A program made the position numbers and the translations under genes. From contig CABRFZ010000007.1 of the NCBI GenBank assembly GCA_902470365.1, positions 13,137 through 77,136 of the forward strand: DNA of 64,000 bases, in the 5' to 3' direction. Origin of the DNA: an uncultured Collinsella sp. Its GTDB lineage: Bacteria > Actinomycetota > Coriobacteriia > Coriobacteriales > Coriobacteriaceae. Numbering within the stretch: position 1 is the stretch's first letter; each line of letters opens with the position of its first letter. Below are positions 40,487-48,864 of this stretch, in pieces. The notes beneath the pieces were generated by a model. That model ran no database searches. It saw nothing but the letters and a program-made list of their open reading frames with translations, and had not been told where the DNA came from.

Positions 40487-42049
40487 ATGGCATTCGTTTC
40501 GCTCGCCATCATCGCACTCGTGGCCTTTGCAAGCCCCTTCATCGCCTCGGCGATTCCCGGAAAACCCGTTCCCGAGACGGTCTTTTTGCTCGTGTTCGGC
40601 GCGGTGTTGGGACCTCATATGCTCGGTGTCATCCATGTAGACGCCGAGGTCTCGCTCGTGTCCGAGCTGGGCCTGGCCTTTTTGTTTTTGCTTGCCGGCT
40701 TTGAGATCGACCCCAAGAGCATCACGGGTGTGGAGGGGCGCTACGGCTTGGCGACATGGGTCGTCACGTTTGGTATCGCCTGGCTTGCCGTGCGCTTTAC
40801 CCCGTGGTTCTCGGTCAGTCATTTCGACGGTATCGCCGTGACGCTTGCCCTTACTTCCACGGCGCTCGGTACGCTTGTGCCCATCATGCGCGAGCGCTCG
40901 CTCACCGGCACGCGTGTGGGCGACTCGATTCTCGCGTATGGCACTTGGGGCGAGCTCGGTCCCGTGCTCGCCATGTCGGTGCTGCTGTCTGCCCGCACCG
41001 GCATCCAGACGCTTGTAATTCTTGGCCTGTTTGCTGTGGTCTGCGTGCTGCTGGCCGCGGTTCCAAGTCGTTCCAGGCGCGTCGGCAGCCGCTTCTTTTC
41101 GTTTGTCGAGGAACGCGCCGACACCACGTCGCAGACCTTCGTGCGCCTGACGGTGCTCATCCTGGTCACGCTCGTGGCGTTCTCGGCCGTCTTTGATCTC
41201 GACATCGTGTTGGGTTCTTTTGCCGCCGGCTTTGTCCTGCGCTATATCATCCCGGAGGGCAACCATACGCTCGAGACCAAGCTCGACGGCCTGGCCTACG
41301 GCTTTTTGATTCCGGTGTTCTTTACTGTATCGGGCGCAAAGATCGACCTGACGGCCGTGGCGTCGCGCCCCGGGCTGCTCGCGGGCTTTATCGTGGCGTT
41401 GCTGATCATTCGCGCCGTGCCCATTCTCATCTCTATGAGCATTTGTCCTGCGACGCGCGATGTGTCGGCGTATGGGCGCATTACCGTGGCCCTGTACTGC
41501 ACCACGGCCCTGCCGATCATCGTTGCCGTGACGAGCGTTGCCGTCAACGCGGGCGCGCTGTCGCAAGATATTGCGTCGGTCATGGTTGCCGCCGGTGCCA
41601 TCACGGTGTTCTTGATGCCATTGCTCGCGCAGCTCTTCTACCGCGTGGTGGATGCTGCGCCGGTCGCCGCCGTGGCAGAGGTTGCCGAGCATCCATCCGA
41701 TGCGCTCGACATCTTGCGCGCCCACCACGACCTAGCGAGCTTGCTCGCGCGCGAGCATGAGCTGCTGACTTCGCATGGCCATGGTCGCGTATTCGAGGGA
41801 CTGCCTACGCTCGATACGATTGCCGAGCGTCTTTCCGCCGAGGCGGCGAGCGGCCACATCGATGCCCGCATCGTGGACGCGGCGCACCTGCTTGCCGATA
41901 AGACCTATGGAGACGAGGTCGACCCGTCCGAGCTGACTCCGCGCGAGCGCCGTCGCCTGGAGCGCGCCAAGCTCGCCGTGCGCGAATACCGCCGCCGCAT
42001 GCTGGAGCTCTATGCAAGAGAAGAAGCCCAGGACGACGACGGCAGGTAG
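40487..42049 (+). CDS. Cation:proton antiporter (CPA2/KefB-like)
   Basis: This 520-residue protein has twelve or so membrane helices (1-400) followed by a hydrophilic cytoplasmic tail of about 120 residues. The Na+/H+ exchanger fold is visible in ETVFLLVFGAVLGPHML, LFLLAGFEIDPKSI and ALTSTALGTLVPIMRE, and in a GSFAAGFVLRYI segment. It should exchange potassium or sodium for protons. The tail has no TrkA-N nucleotide-binding motif and is rich in Arg/Glu near the end. GAAAGG precedes the ATG; TACAGT at about 40455 is a possible -10 element. It is divergent from purL and followed by a repeat element. Confidence 0.87.
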   Translation: MAFVSLAIIALVAFASPFIASAIPGKPVPETVFLLVFGAVLGPHMLGVIHVDAEVSLVSELGLAFLFLLAGFEIDPKSITGVEGRYGLATWVVTFGIAWLAVRFTPWFSVSHFDGIAVTLALTSTALGTLVPIMRERSLTGTRVGDSILAYGTWGELGPVLAMSVLLSARTGIQTLVILGLFAVVCVLLAAVPSRSRRVGSRFFSFVEERADTTSQTFVRLTVLILVTLVAFSAVFDLDIVLGSFAAGFVLRYIIPEGNHTLETKLDGLAYGFLIPVFFTVSGAKIDLTAVASRPGLLAGFIVALLIIRAVPILISMSICPATRDVSAYGRITVALYCTTALPIIVAVTSVAVNAGALSQDIASVMVAAGAITVFLMPLLAQLFYRVVDAAPVAAVAEVAEHPSDALDILRAHHDLASLLAREHELLTSHGHGRVFEGLPTLDTIAERLSAEAASGHIDARIVDAAHLLADKTYGDEVDPSELTPRERRRLERAKLAVREYRRRMLELYAREEAQDDDGR

Positions 42050-42094
42050 CGAGGCGGTCCTTCGGAGAGACCAGGGACGGATGAAGCTCCTGGC

Positions 42095-42290
42095 GGAAAG
42101 TACATCCCGGTTTGAAGGCTCGGAATGGGACGCGTTTTCCGGAACAAGGCCCTTTGGAAAGTGCACCCCATTCTGAGCCGAAAATCTGGGATGCAGTTTC
42201 CTTTTCGAACAGAAGAAGGCGCGCTGCCTGCTATTGATGCAGGCAGCGCGCCTCTTGCATAAAGCTCTGCTGAGGTTTGAAATTAGCTCG
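42095..42290 (+). repeat. Intergenic repeat element, copy A (left border of the AT-rich island)
   Basis: The element has four copies of a ~16-base motif with consensus near GGAAACTGCRTCCC, alternating in orientation: 42095-42110 (+), 42122-42140 (-), 42156-42173 (+), 42186-42201 (-), so that they can fold as two hairpins. They are followed by a perfect 15-bp GC hairpin (AGGCGCGCTGCCTGC, 42217-42231, with its complement 42239-42253). Copy B at 48865-49060 has the same order and orientation, and similarity continues past the hairpin into TGAGG.TTGAA. Confidence 0.75.
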
Positions 42291-42436
42291 CTATGTAAAT
42301 AAGGAAACCTTAATTCCCAATACTTCAAATTCTGAAATTAGACAATGCATTTCTTGAGTCTTAATTGCAAATATCGGATTAATTCGAAATAATGAAAGAC
42401 GATTAAGCTATTTGATTTCAAAGGGGCGATGAAGCG
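42291..42436. other. AT-rich promoter region of the Fic gene
   Basis: The 146 bases are much richer in A and T than the flanks, with several imperfect TTAAT/ATTAA dyads. TTGAGT near 42353 is a possible -35 element, with GATTAA 17 bases later. No gene is seen. Confidence 0.35.
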
Positions 42437-43678
42437 ATGGCGTACAAGACGCTCGAAAAACTCTTTTATGCAGATTCAAGCTCCGATCGTTATGCTTGCC
42501 ATGACGAGCTACTGCGCGAGCGCCTTACTGCCGACGGCACGGTGCGGACTGGAATTCACCTTGAGCATGGTGAACTGTTCGCTTGTGTTCCTTTGAACCT
42601 GTCCGTTGCTAGCGAGCGGATCCTCAGAAAAGAGCGAAAGATTTCCAACCTGTGGAACAGCTTGCCTTATGTGGCTTTGGGGGCCTCGATTCGTTCGCTG
42701 GTGCTTGAGGAGGTTGTTTTCAGCAACGAAATGGAGGGTGTGCACAGCACACGGCGCCAGATTGAAGCGGCGCTGGAGTCTGCGGAGGATGCCGCGGCCG
42801 AACTTTGCGGTGCCGCCGAAAAGGAGCACACTCCTTTTATTGAATTCGCTCGCCTCTACCTTCAGCTGGTGGATGGTTCAAGTCGTCCCGGCAAACCCGA
42901 GGATATCCGCGAGATTTTCGATGCCGTCACTAAGGGCGTGCTTGACCCGAAGGACCGTCCGGATGGCAAGATGTTCCGTTTGGGTCCCGTTGTGATTGAG
43001 AACAATCGGGGCAAGATTCTCCATCAGGGTGTTTCCTCGGAGCCCGAAATCATTGACCTCCTTGGCAAGATGATAGAGTTGGGCAATCGCGAAGATGTCC
43101 CAAGCCTCTATGCAGCCTCAATCTGCCATTTTCTCTTTGAGTATATTCACCCCTTCTATGACGGTAACGGGAGAACGGGGAGATATCTTCTCGCGTTGAG
43201 CCTGAACGAGACGTTGTCGCAGCCTACGGTGTTGTCGCTTTCCAGGACGATTGCTGAGAATAAAACCGCATATTACAAGGCGTTTGACGTGGTGGAGAGG
43301 CCCCTTAATGGTAGCGATGCAACTCCGTTTGTTGCAATGATTCTTGATTTGGTCGAGCAAGCGCAAGATGCCGTTCTGAGCGATTTGGCTGAAAAGCGCG
43401 TACAACTCGATGATCTTAAGCGGGCGATCGATGAGCTCGACGATACGTTTACCGAAAGGGCAAAAGATATTCTGTTTTATGCGGCACAGATGCATATCTT
43501 CGGTGCCTTTGGCGAATCTACGCTTGATGGTGTGTCGAGCTATCTCGATGTGACAAAGCCGACAGCGAGTAGGTCATTGTCGAGCCTAATCGCTGCCGGA
43601 TATTTAGAAAAGGTGTCCGCAAGGCCGCTCGTGTGCAAGATGACGGTGGCGGGACTTAATCTGCTCGGGCTAGAGTGA
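42437..43678 (+). CDS. Fic family protein with N-terminal inhibitory motif and C-terminal winged helix
   Basis: This 413-residue Fic protein has a complete active-site motif HPFYDGNGRTGR (238-249), so AMP or UMP transfer is possible. The N-terminal helix carries SNEMEG (96-101), matching the (S/T)xxxE(G/N) inhibitory motif of class II Fic proteins, meaning inhibition is built in and no separate antitoxin is needed. The C-terminus (~335-410) looks like a winged helix-turn-helix (LDVTKPTASRSLSSLIAAGY) that may bind its own promoter. Codon use is more AT-rich than in the neighbours outside the repeats. It is convergent with the five-gene operon that follows. AAAGGGG lies near the ATG. Confidence 0.9.
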   Translation: MAYKTLEKLFYADSSSDRYACHDELLRERLTADGTVRTGIHLEHGELFACVPLNLSVASERILRKERKISNLWNSLPYVALGASIRSLVLEEVVFSNEMEGVHSTRRQIEAALESAEDAAAELCGAAEKEHTPFIEFARLYLQLVDGSSRPGKPEDIREIFDAVTKGVLDPKDRPDGKMFRLGPVVIENNRGKILHQGVSSEPEIIDLLGKMIELGNREDVPSLYAASICHFLFEYIHPFYDGNGRTGRYLLALSLNETLSQPTVLSLSRTIAENKTAYYKAFDVVERPLNGSDATPFVAMILDLVEQAQDAVLSDLAEKRVQLDDLKRAIDELDDTFTERAKDILFYAAQMHIFGAFGESTLDGVSSYLDVTKPTASRSLSSLIAAGYLEKVSARPLVCKMTVAGLNLLGLE

Positions 43679-43805
43679 ATATCGGTTATCAGACAAATGA
43701 ACACTCCGAGCGCTTGCCCGCCATTCCTCCATGGTGTGAAATCGCTCTTATCCTATTGAGGCGCCTTTGAGGTCGCCAATGGACCATTGCGGCGAGCGGT
43801 GAAAG

Positions 43806-45281
43806 TTATGATTCAATTTCGTTTGACACGTACGCCAGGAGTTCATCGTCTAAGGCCTTCAGAGAGTTCTTGATTTCCCGCCTGCGCTCGCGAGCCTGTT
43901 CGATTTTTGCATCACATTCTCGTTTTGCCTTGAATTCGAACGGGCTGAAAAAGGAACGTCTGCTCTTAAGCTCTCGAAGTTCGTTCCCCAGCCGGTCAAA
44001 TTCATCTTCGAGCGCTTGTTTTTGCGTCTTTTTAACAGGATTATCTAACCAGTATTTGGCTTGGAGCTCTGCTTCTTTTTCAGCGCGCTCACGTTCCTTC
44101 TTCTTCTCGGGGTCGTATTCGTCACGCTTTGCCATGTCCTTTTCTAACTGTTCTCTCCGAAGCTGTTTTGCCTCATCGCCAAGGAAAAAGCCGTCGTTTG
44201 TTATTTGCCCGCTAGAGTACTGGCTGTAGTATCGGCGATTTGTTCGAACTTTGATACATAGCTCCTCGAGAGTGCACAATATGCCCCAGCATCTTAAGAG
44301 CATCTCGTCTGTGGCAGTGCCTTGTTTGGCGACTTTATTGTCAAAGAGGTCGATAGCTAAGCGAGTCGCTTCTATGCAACTATCGTACGCATTTATGCAT
44401 AGATTAAGAGCTTCTTCTTCGTTGTCATAGTCGAAATCACCTGTCCCGTAGTAATCAAATACACGGACCTTGTTCCACCGTTCCGACCATGTGGAGCAGC
44501 CGTTGACCGCAGAGTTTAGGATCGTGATTGCAGCATTGTAATACATTGATGAAATGTTGCGCGCTGCAAGACCGGAAAGGTCTTCGGTAAAGGAGTCGAG
44601 GAGCTCTTCGATATTCTCGGGTATCTCGGCACTCTCCCCCTGCTCTTTGCTGAGCCTCTTTACGGCAGCCGTTTGTAATTCACACACGGCCTCTATATTT
44701 TTCCATTGGAGTTCACGCGACTGTAGGTGACGAATGAGCCCCGATTGAATTAACTCTAGATTCTTCGCATTCGGTAGATTTGCAAGTTTCTGGCAGAAAT
44801 AGTCTATCTCAGAGTTTGTGATAGCTCGCAAATGCTCAATGAAACCTATCGCTATGTTTAGCGCGGCGTTTATCTCATCAAAATCTGATGGGGCTCGATT
44901 TAGCAGCTTTAGCATATTGATGCATGCTGCATTTGATTCCGACAAGCGGTCGTTGTCAAACGTGAGCTGCCAGTCTATCGCTTTTGCCTTTATTGACCAT
45001 GCCTCGGCGTTCTTAAGATCAATCTCGAGGGCCATGGAGGCATATTTCTCAGCATCAGCGTTGTTACCTGCTTTTTGAGCGGTTCTGGCCAAGGCGAGAT
45101 ATCGATTGACATCTTCAGTGCGGTCTGTTTTCACTGTGCCTTCAACTTGGACAACACCTTCGACCATCATTTTCTTTGCGGTTTCAAGCGTGTATTTCAT
45201 ACCACAACTTTGACAGACGAAAAAGTCTCCATCCTTGATTATCTCTGTGCTACCGCAGAGTTCGCATTTTAGCGCTTTCAT
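43806..45281 (-). CDS. Zinc-ribbon and TPR-like protein, last gene of the FHA/SPFH/TIR operon
   Basis: This 491-residue cytoplasmic protein begins with a TFIIB-like zinc ribbon (CELC at 6-9, CQSC at 23-26). Helical repeats follow that read like TPRs (YLALARTAQKAGNNADAEKYASMAL...). A long central helical region comes next, then a highly charged coiled coil (~365-480, rich in Lys, Glu and Arg). Proteins with this ribbon-plus-TPR start are common in Firmicutes and Actinomycetota and usually uncharacterised. Its start overlaps the TIR gene stop by four bases (ATGA), with GGAG upstream. It may be an adaptor or sensor for the TIR protein. Base composition is AT-rich for the window. Confidence 0.8.
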   Translation of the reverse strand: MKALKCELCGSTEIIKDGDFFVCQSCGMKYTLETAKKMMVEGVVQVEGTVKTDRTEDVNRYLALARTAQKAGNNADAEKYASMALEIDLKNAEAWSIKAKAIDWQLTFDNDRLSESNAACINMLKLLNRAPSDFDEINAALNIAIGFIEHLRAITNSEIDYFCQKLANLPNAKNLELIQSGLIRHLQSRELQWKNIEAVCELQTAAVKRLSKEQGESAEIPENIEELLDSFTEDLSGLAARNISSMYYNAAITILNSAVNGCSTWSERWNKVRVFDYYGTGDFDYDNEEEALNLCINAYDSCIEATRLAIDLFDNKVAKQGTATDEMLLRCWGILCTLEELCIKVRTNRRYYSQYSSGQITNDGFFLGDEAKQLRREQLEKDMAKRDEYDPEKKKERERAEKEAELQAKYWLDNPVKKTQKQALEDEFDRLGNELRELKSRRSFFSPFEFKAKRECDAKIEQARERRREIKNSLKALDDELLAYVSNEIES

Positions 45282-45937
45282 TTCGATTGCTCCATTTCAT
45301 ACCCTTTGCTGTTCATTTCCCGTATTAGTTTCTGCTTTATCTCAAAAACGTCATCCTTGTAAGGGAGATATAAGATGCCGTTTATATCGGACGGTTTTTC
45401 TATCGGCGGGTCGGCTTCTTTGAGAAGGATCGCGGTCCTAGACCTGCCGAATTTCATCAGTAACATCCCAAGCTCCAAAACTACGTTCTGGCGAGCTCTT
45501 GGCTGCGGTTGATCCTGTTCATTCTTTGGACAGCCTATATCGTCCGGGGTCATAAGTACTATCCCGAAATTAGCGCAAGGGATGTATTCCATTAGTTGTT
45601 CGATTACTGTTCGGCCCCCTATAGGCTGATTATCGAGGAAAATAGGCTCGAGATTTAACTCTTCGAGAAGACGTTGGAGTTGGTTTCGGGCGGTTTTATC
45701 GTGGCCGTAAACAACGAAAACTTTGTTGTTTGGTTCATCAATGATTTCATCTTCGATGGTTTTCCGGACCTGATCAGCGTTATTTCCTTGACAAAAGAAG
45801 CCGCCGCTGTCGTAGACATATACGGCTGTTCCACTCTCGAGCTTTATTCGATAGCCAATAGTTTTGTATCTCTGGGCCGTTTTTACCGGAATTTCTTTTG
45901 AAATAAGAAGCGAGATTAATTTATCCTTATCGATCAT
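45278..45937 (-). CDS. TIR-like nucleotide-binding effector (PF10137-type)
   Basis: This 219-residue protein has two parts. Residues 72-210 form a TIR-like domain of the predicted nucleotide-binding family: KVFVVYGHDKTARNQL, IFLDNQPIGGRTVIEQ, GIVLMTPDDIG, and RARQNVVLELGMLL. In that last motif Glu155 sits where TIR NADases have their catalytic glutamate. Residues ~20-60 (RYKTIGYRI, then AVYVYDSGGFFCQG) resemble a small TBP-like beta module. Relatives act as NAD-consuming effectors in CBASS/Pycsar-like defence. Overlaps on both sides (TAATG with the upstream gene and ATGA with the downstream gene) place it firmly inside the operon. NADase activity is inference. Confidence 0.83.
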   Translation of the reverse strand: MIDKDKLISLLISKEIPVKTAQRYKTIGYRIKLESGTAVYVYDSGGFFCQGNNADQVRKTIEDEIIDEPNNKVFVVYGHDKTARNQLQRLLEELNLEPIFLDNQPIGGRTVIEQLMEYIPCANFGIVLMTPDDIGCPKNEQDQPQPRARQNVVLELGMLLMKFGRSRTAILLKEADPPIEKPSDINGILYLPYKDDVFEIKQKLIREMNSKGYEMEQSK

Positions 45938-46611
45938 TAGCTGTCCTTGCTTGCTTTAACCAGTGCCGCTCTTTGCCTTATCAACGAAGTCATGCGCAAT
46001 ATTTTCGAGTTCGCACCTTCGATATCGTTTGATTCGATTGATTGCGATAGATCACGAAGTGCGCTCGATATTTCATCTTCAATTTGAGCGCTTGCTTCAC
46101 AACTGGCGGGGTCGGCAAAGATTGAAGTTTCCAAGAGGCTGGTCATTGATGCGCGCAACTCTGAAGGTGATTCATCTAGAAGCAGTCTTAGCTGAAGTTC
46201 AAGGTTCTGCATGGATTGCGATTTGCTTGAAACTTGGTTTTCAACAGTAGATGCGTGAGATTCGGAAGCGCCTGTTGCGAAGAGCGTGGCTGTCGCAGCG
46301 CTTGCTAGCAGAAAACTGAGAATTGGAATTGCTGGAAGCGCCTCTGTTTTTAACGCGGACCCTAGCATGCCTAACAACAATTGGACTGTAAACGATACGC
46401 CAATAACAAGTATCTTTGAGATACCAAATATCTTAAGATTCTTTTGGGGTCCAAATAACAAGGTTGAAACCACCAGGGCGAGCATGACCAAAGAGAATGC
46501 GCTCTCAATCCAAAAGGTAGTTGAGGGTCCAAATAAAAGTACGGCCACGCTTTCGATAACTATGAAGAGGGCTACGGGGATTGCTGCAATATATGCCTGC
46601 GTGTTCTTCAT
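45937..46611 (-). CDS. Four-helix membrane protein with cytoplasmic helical tail
   Basis: This 224-residue protein has four predicted membrane segments in residues ~8-115 followed by a polar helical region (~120-224). The helical region has regular leucine spacing (MQNLELQLRLLLDE, ALRDLSQSIE), probably a coiled coil. I recognise no family. The ATG at 46611 shares TAATG with the SPFH stop, and GGAGG lies five bases upstream; a longer frame to 46674 would overlap the SPFH gene. It is the likely membrane partner of the SPFH scaffold and could be a pore-forming or signal-transmitting subunit. Confidence 0.7.
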   Translation of the reverse strand: MKNTQAYIAAIPVALFIVIESVAVLLFGPSTTFWIESAFSLVMLALVVSTLLFGPQKNLKIFGISKILVIGVSFTVQLLLGMLGSALKTEALPAIPILSFLLASAATATLFATGASESHASTVENQVSSKSQSMQNLELQLRLLLDESPSELRASMTSLLETSIFADPASCEASAQIEDEISSALRDLSQSIESNDIEGANSKILRMTSLIRQRAALVKASKDS

Positions 46612-47717
46612 TATGACCTCCGTGCTCCGCATTCGGGACAGAACTTCTCGGTTCCAGAGAAGCGATATCCACACTCGGAACAGAACTTTGCAGCACTTTG
46701 CTGCGAATTGGTATCCGTAGGGATGGGCTGCGTCGCAGACGTGCCAGTCGCTTGTGAGAGTGCATCGGTCATAACTGACCCCATGGTCCCGCCGACACCG
46801 GCCATTACGCCCAGGCCAATTCCCATGTTTGCGTATTCGCCAGTCGCTTCGTTTTGGGCCATCTTTTCGGCAACATCGAAGCTGCGTTCCTGTTGATAGG
46901 TATAGCCCTCGATTTGCCGTTTTTCTGCGCGTGCTTTTGCGGAGATTACGGTGCGCTGCGCCGCAGTTTCTTGTTCGATAATGCTGACCTGTTGTTTTAT
47001 CTGTGCTTCGCGTACGTCGGCATATTGCTTGAAATGGAGGTCCTTAAACTTCTCGTATACCGGATCACCTTCGGGTTTGACGATGGCGGTGACCAGCATT
47101 TGCGTTAATGAGAGACCGTATGCGGCAAAGTCGGGAAGCAGCTTGTTCTTAAGCGAGTCGGATAACTCTTCAAGGTGTGCATCAAGTTCGAAAATGGAGA
47201 GTTTTTGTTCGGTAATTACTTGTGCAAGATGAGTTTTTATTCGAGTTTGCAGGAAAGCTTTGAAATAACTGATCAGCTTGTCCTGGGAGAGCAAAGCTTC
47301 GGTTCCAACAAGCTTGAGAAGGAGCCTGCGGGGCTCTTTTACAGCAAGAGCCATCTCTCCGGACGCCCCGAGCGAGAGCGGAAATCCATAAGTCGGTTCC
47401 ATGAACTGAATCTTGGAACTGGTTCCCCAGCGGATGCCCATTTGCTCGATGAGGTTAACAAAGTAGACCTCTGAGTGAAACGGGCTGACACCACCGGTCG
47501 TTATCTTCGAAATGCCGTTCAGTAACGGTAGATTTTGAGTCTCAAGTTCATGCCTGCCTGGTCCAAACGAATCCAGGGCCTGTCCATTAAGGAAGAAAAT
47601 TGCTTCTTGGGTCTCGTGAACAATGAGTTGCGAGCCCGTATTGATGTCTTCTGAGGGGTGTTTCCAGATAAAAGTTTGGTTATTGCCCTCATATTTGATG
47701 ACATCCGTGATGCTCAT
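46611..47717 (-). CDS. SPFH/band-7 domain protein with C-terminal zinc ribbon (virion core protein-like)
   Basis: This 368-residue protein carries an SPFH domain (~residues 25-250) of the YdjI/virion-core-like type that starts with VIKYEGNNQTFIWKHPSEDI and SQLIVHETQEAIFFLNGQ. A helical segment (RTVISAKARAEKRQIEGY) and a Gly/Met-rich stretch (NMGIGLGVMAGVGGTMG) follow. It ends with a double-CxxC zinc ribbon (FCSECGYRF, KFCPECGARR). SPFH proteins form membrane-bound oligomeric cages. The start at 47717 (MSITDV) is chosen for its AAGG site; 47723 is an alternative. It follows the FHA gene by 19 bases and overlaps the next gene as TAATG. Confidence 0.85.
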   Translation of the reverse strand: MSITDVIKYEGNNQTFIWKHPSEDINTGSQLIVHETQEAIFFLNGQALDSFGPGRHELETQNLPLLNGISKITTGGVSPFHSEVYFVNLIEQMGIRWGTSSKIQFMEPTYGFPLSLGASGEMALAVKEPRRLLLKLVGTEALLSQDKLISYFKAFLQTRIKTHLAQVITEQKLSIFELDAHLEELSDSLKNKLLPDFAAYGLSLTQMLVTAIVKPEGDPVYEKFKDLHFKQYADVREAQIKQQVSIIEQETAAQRTVISAKARAEKRQIEGYTYQQERSFDVAEKMAQNEATGEYANMGIGLGVMAGVGGTMGSVMTDALSQATGTSATQPIPTDTNSQQSAAKFCSECGYRFSGTEKFCPECGARRS

Positions 47718-47736
47718 AGTCACCTTGTTTCCATGG

Positions 47737-48669
47737 TTAGTAATGTTGATTTGCTAAGATAGCCGTCGTTGCTACGACGGCAAAAGTGGTGCTGAGACCC
47801 AGGCGCAGGATGTCGCCGGGGTACAGCTGGGCGGGCGCTCCGGAGCTGATGTCGAGTTCGTTGTTGTCGGCTGTTCGAATCAGATGCGTGCCGTTGGTCG
47901 AACCGAGGTCTTGTGCGTACCAAGCATTGTTCTCGGCGAAGATACGGAGATGCCTGGCGGAGACATCCAGCCCAACATCGGTGACAGCGCCGTCTTCGAG
48001 TGCGAGCGCTCCGATGATGGAGCCCATGGCAGAAGGCTCAATGACATAAGGGCCGCCGATGACGAGTTCGTTATCGATCCTGATAAGGCCGATCGCATGT
48101 TCGGTGCCCGTTTGTTCTAAATCGCATGGACAGAAAGAAATACTTGAGGGGGTAAACGACCTGGCATTCCCTGCGAATTCAAAGCGGTTCCTGATGTACG
48201 CGATAGCACGGGCCGGATCGCACCAACAGGCGGTCGAAACAACGAGCGTGATTGAGATAAGAGCCCTGTCATCTTTGTCTGGCTGGCAGCTGACGAGGCG
48301 CGAGGCGGCGTTCCGGTAAAGGAGCCCATTACGCCCACAGGCACTGAGCGCTTGAGCCATCGCGTCAGTCGCTGCCGCAATCATGGTATAGATGTCGGCG
48401 TTCGAATACCCTTTTTCCTGTAGCTTGTGCAGGATTTGATTCGATGCGCAGGACCAGTCGGCAAAGTAGCGATCTTCTAGGGAGCTCGGCTGCGAGTGCA
48501 CAATCGTGCGCGAAAGCCAGCTGGTATCCTGTGCCATTTGGGCGGTAGGCTGTCCATTTGTTAACGGCAGATCGGATAGTAACAGTTCGGCAAGTGCGCG
48601 ATGGCTCAGGGTAAATGAAGTCTTGAACAGGGAGAACATGACCTCGAGCGGTGTTTGCCGTCTTGGCAT
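47737..48669 (-). CDS. FHA domain protein, first gene of the five-gene operon
   Basis: This 310-residue protein has an unrecognised N-terminal ~200 residues (helical first, then a possible beta/alpha part with four or five cysteines). A C-terminal forkhead-associated domain follows (~210-300). The FHA phosphothreonine-binding residues are present: SARH (Ser237, His240) and DLGSTNGTHL (~256-262). FHA domains recognise phosphothreonine, so a Ser/Thr kinase is implied, but none is nearby. GGAAGGGAG lies seven bases before the ATG. It begins the operon that continues with SPFH, membrane, TIR and zinc-ribbon genes. The N-terminal part may be a new domain. Confidence 0.8.
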   Translation of the reverse strand: MPRRQTPLEVMFSLFKTSFTLSHRALAELLLSDLPLTNGQPTAQMAQDTSWLSRTIVHSQPSSLEDRYFADWSCASNQILHKLQEKGYSNADIYTMIAAATDAMAQALSACGRNGLLYRNAASRLVSCQPDKDDRALISITLVVSTACWCDPARAIAYIRNRFEFAGNARSFTPSSISFCPCDLEQTGTEHAIGLIRIDNELVIGGPYVIEPSAMGSIIGALALEDGAVTDVGLDVSARHLRIFAENNAWYAQDLGSTNGTHLIRTADNNELDISSGAPAQLYPGDILRLGLSTTFAVVATTAILANQHY

Positions 48670-48864
48670 GATATTCTCCCTTCCTTGACCCTATACGCTA
48701 AATAAAGGATAAGGGTGCCACTAGCCGATTTTACTGTGCAACAAATTGCATGTCGGTGAGCGGTCGTGCTACCTGATGCGCTTGCTCCAGCATGAGAACT
48801 GGTTATCTTAGGGGAGCTATACAGTTTCGTTTTGATTAGGATGGCATGACTAAACCGCCCTTCG

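Noticed and set aside
40361..41728. Minus-strand 455-codon frame over the antiporter gene
   Set aside because: Highly charged Arg/His/Gly-rich shadow of hydrophobic codons of a membrane protein; no ribosome-binding site.
42095..42253. CRISPR-like array in the repeat element
   Set aside because: The repeated units alternate in orientation, are only four in number and the spacers are short and irregular, which is not a CRISPR layout.
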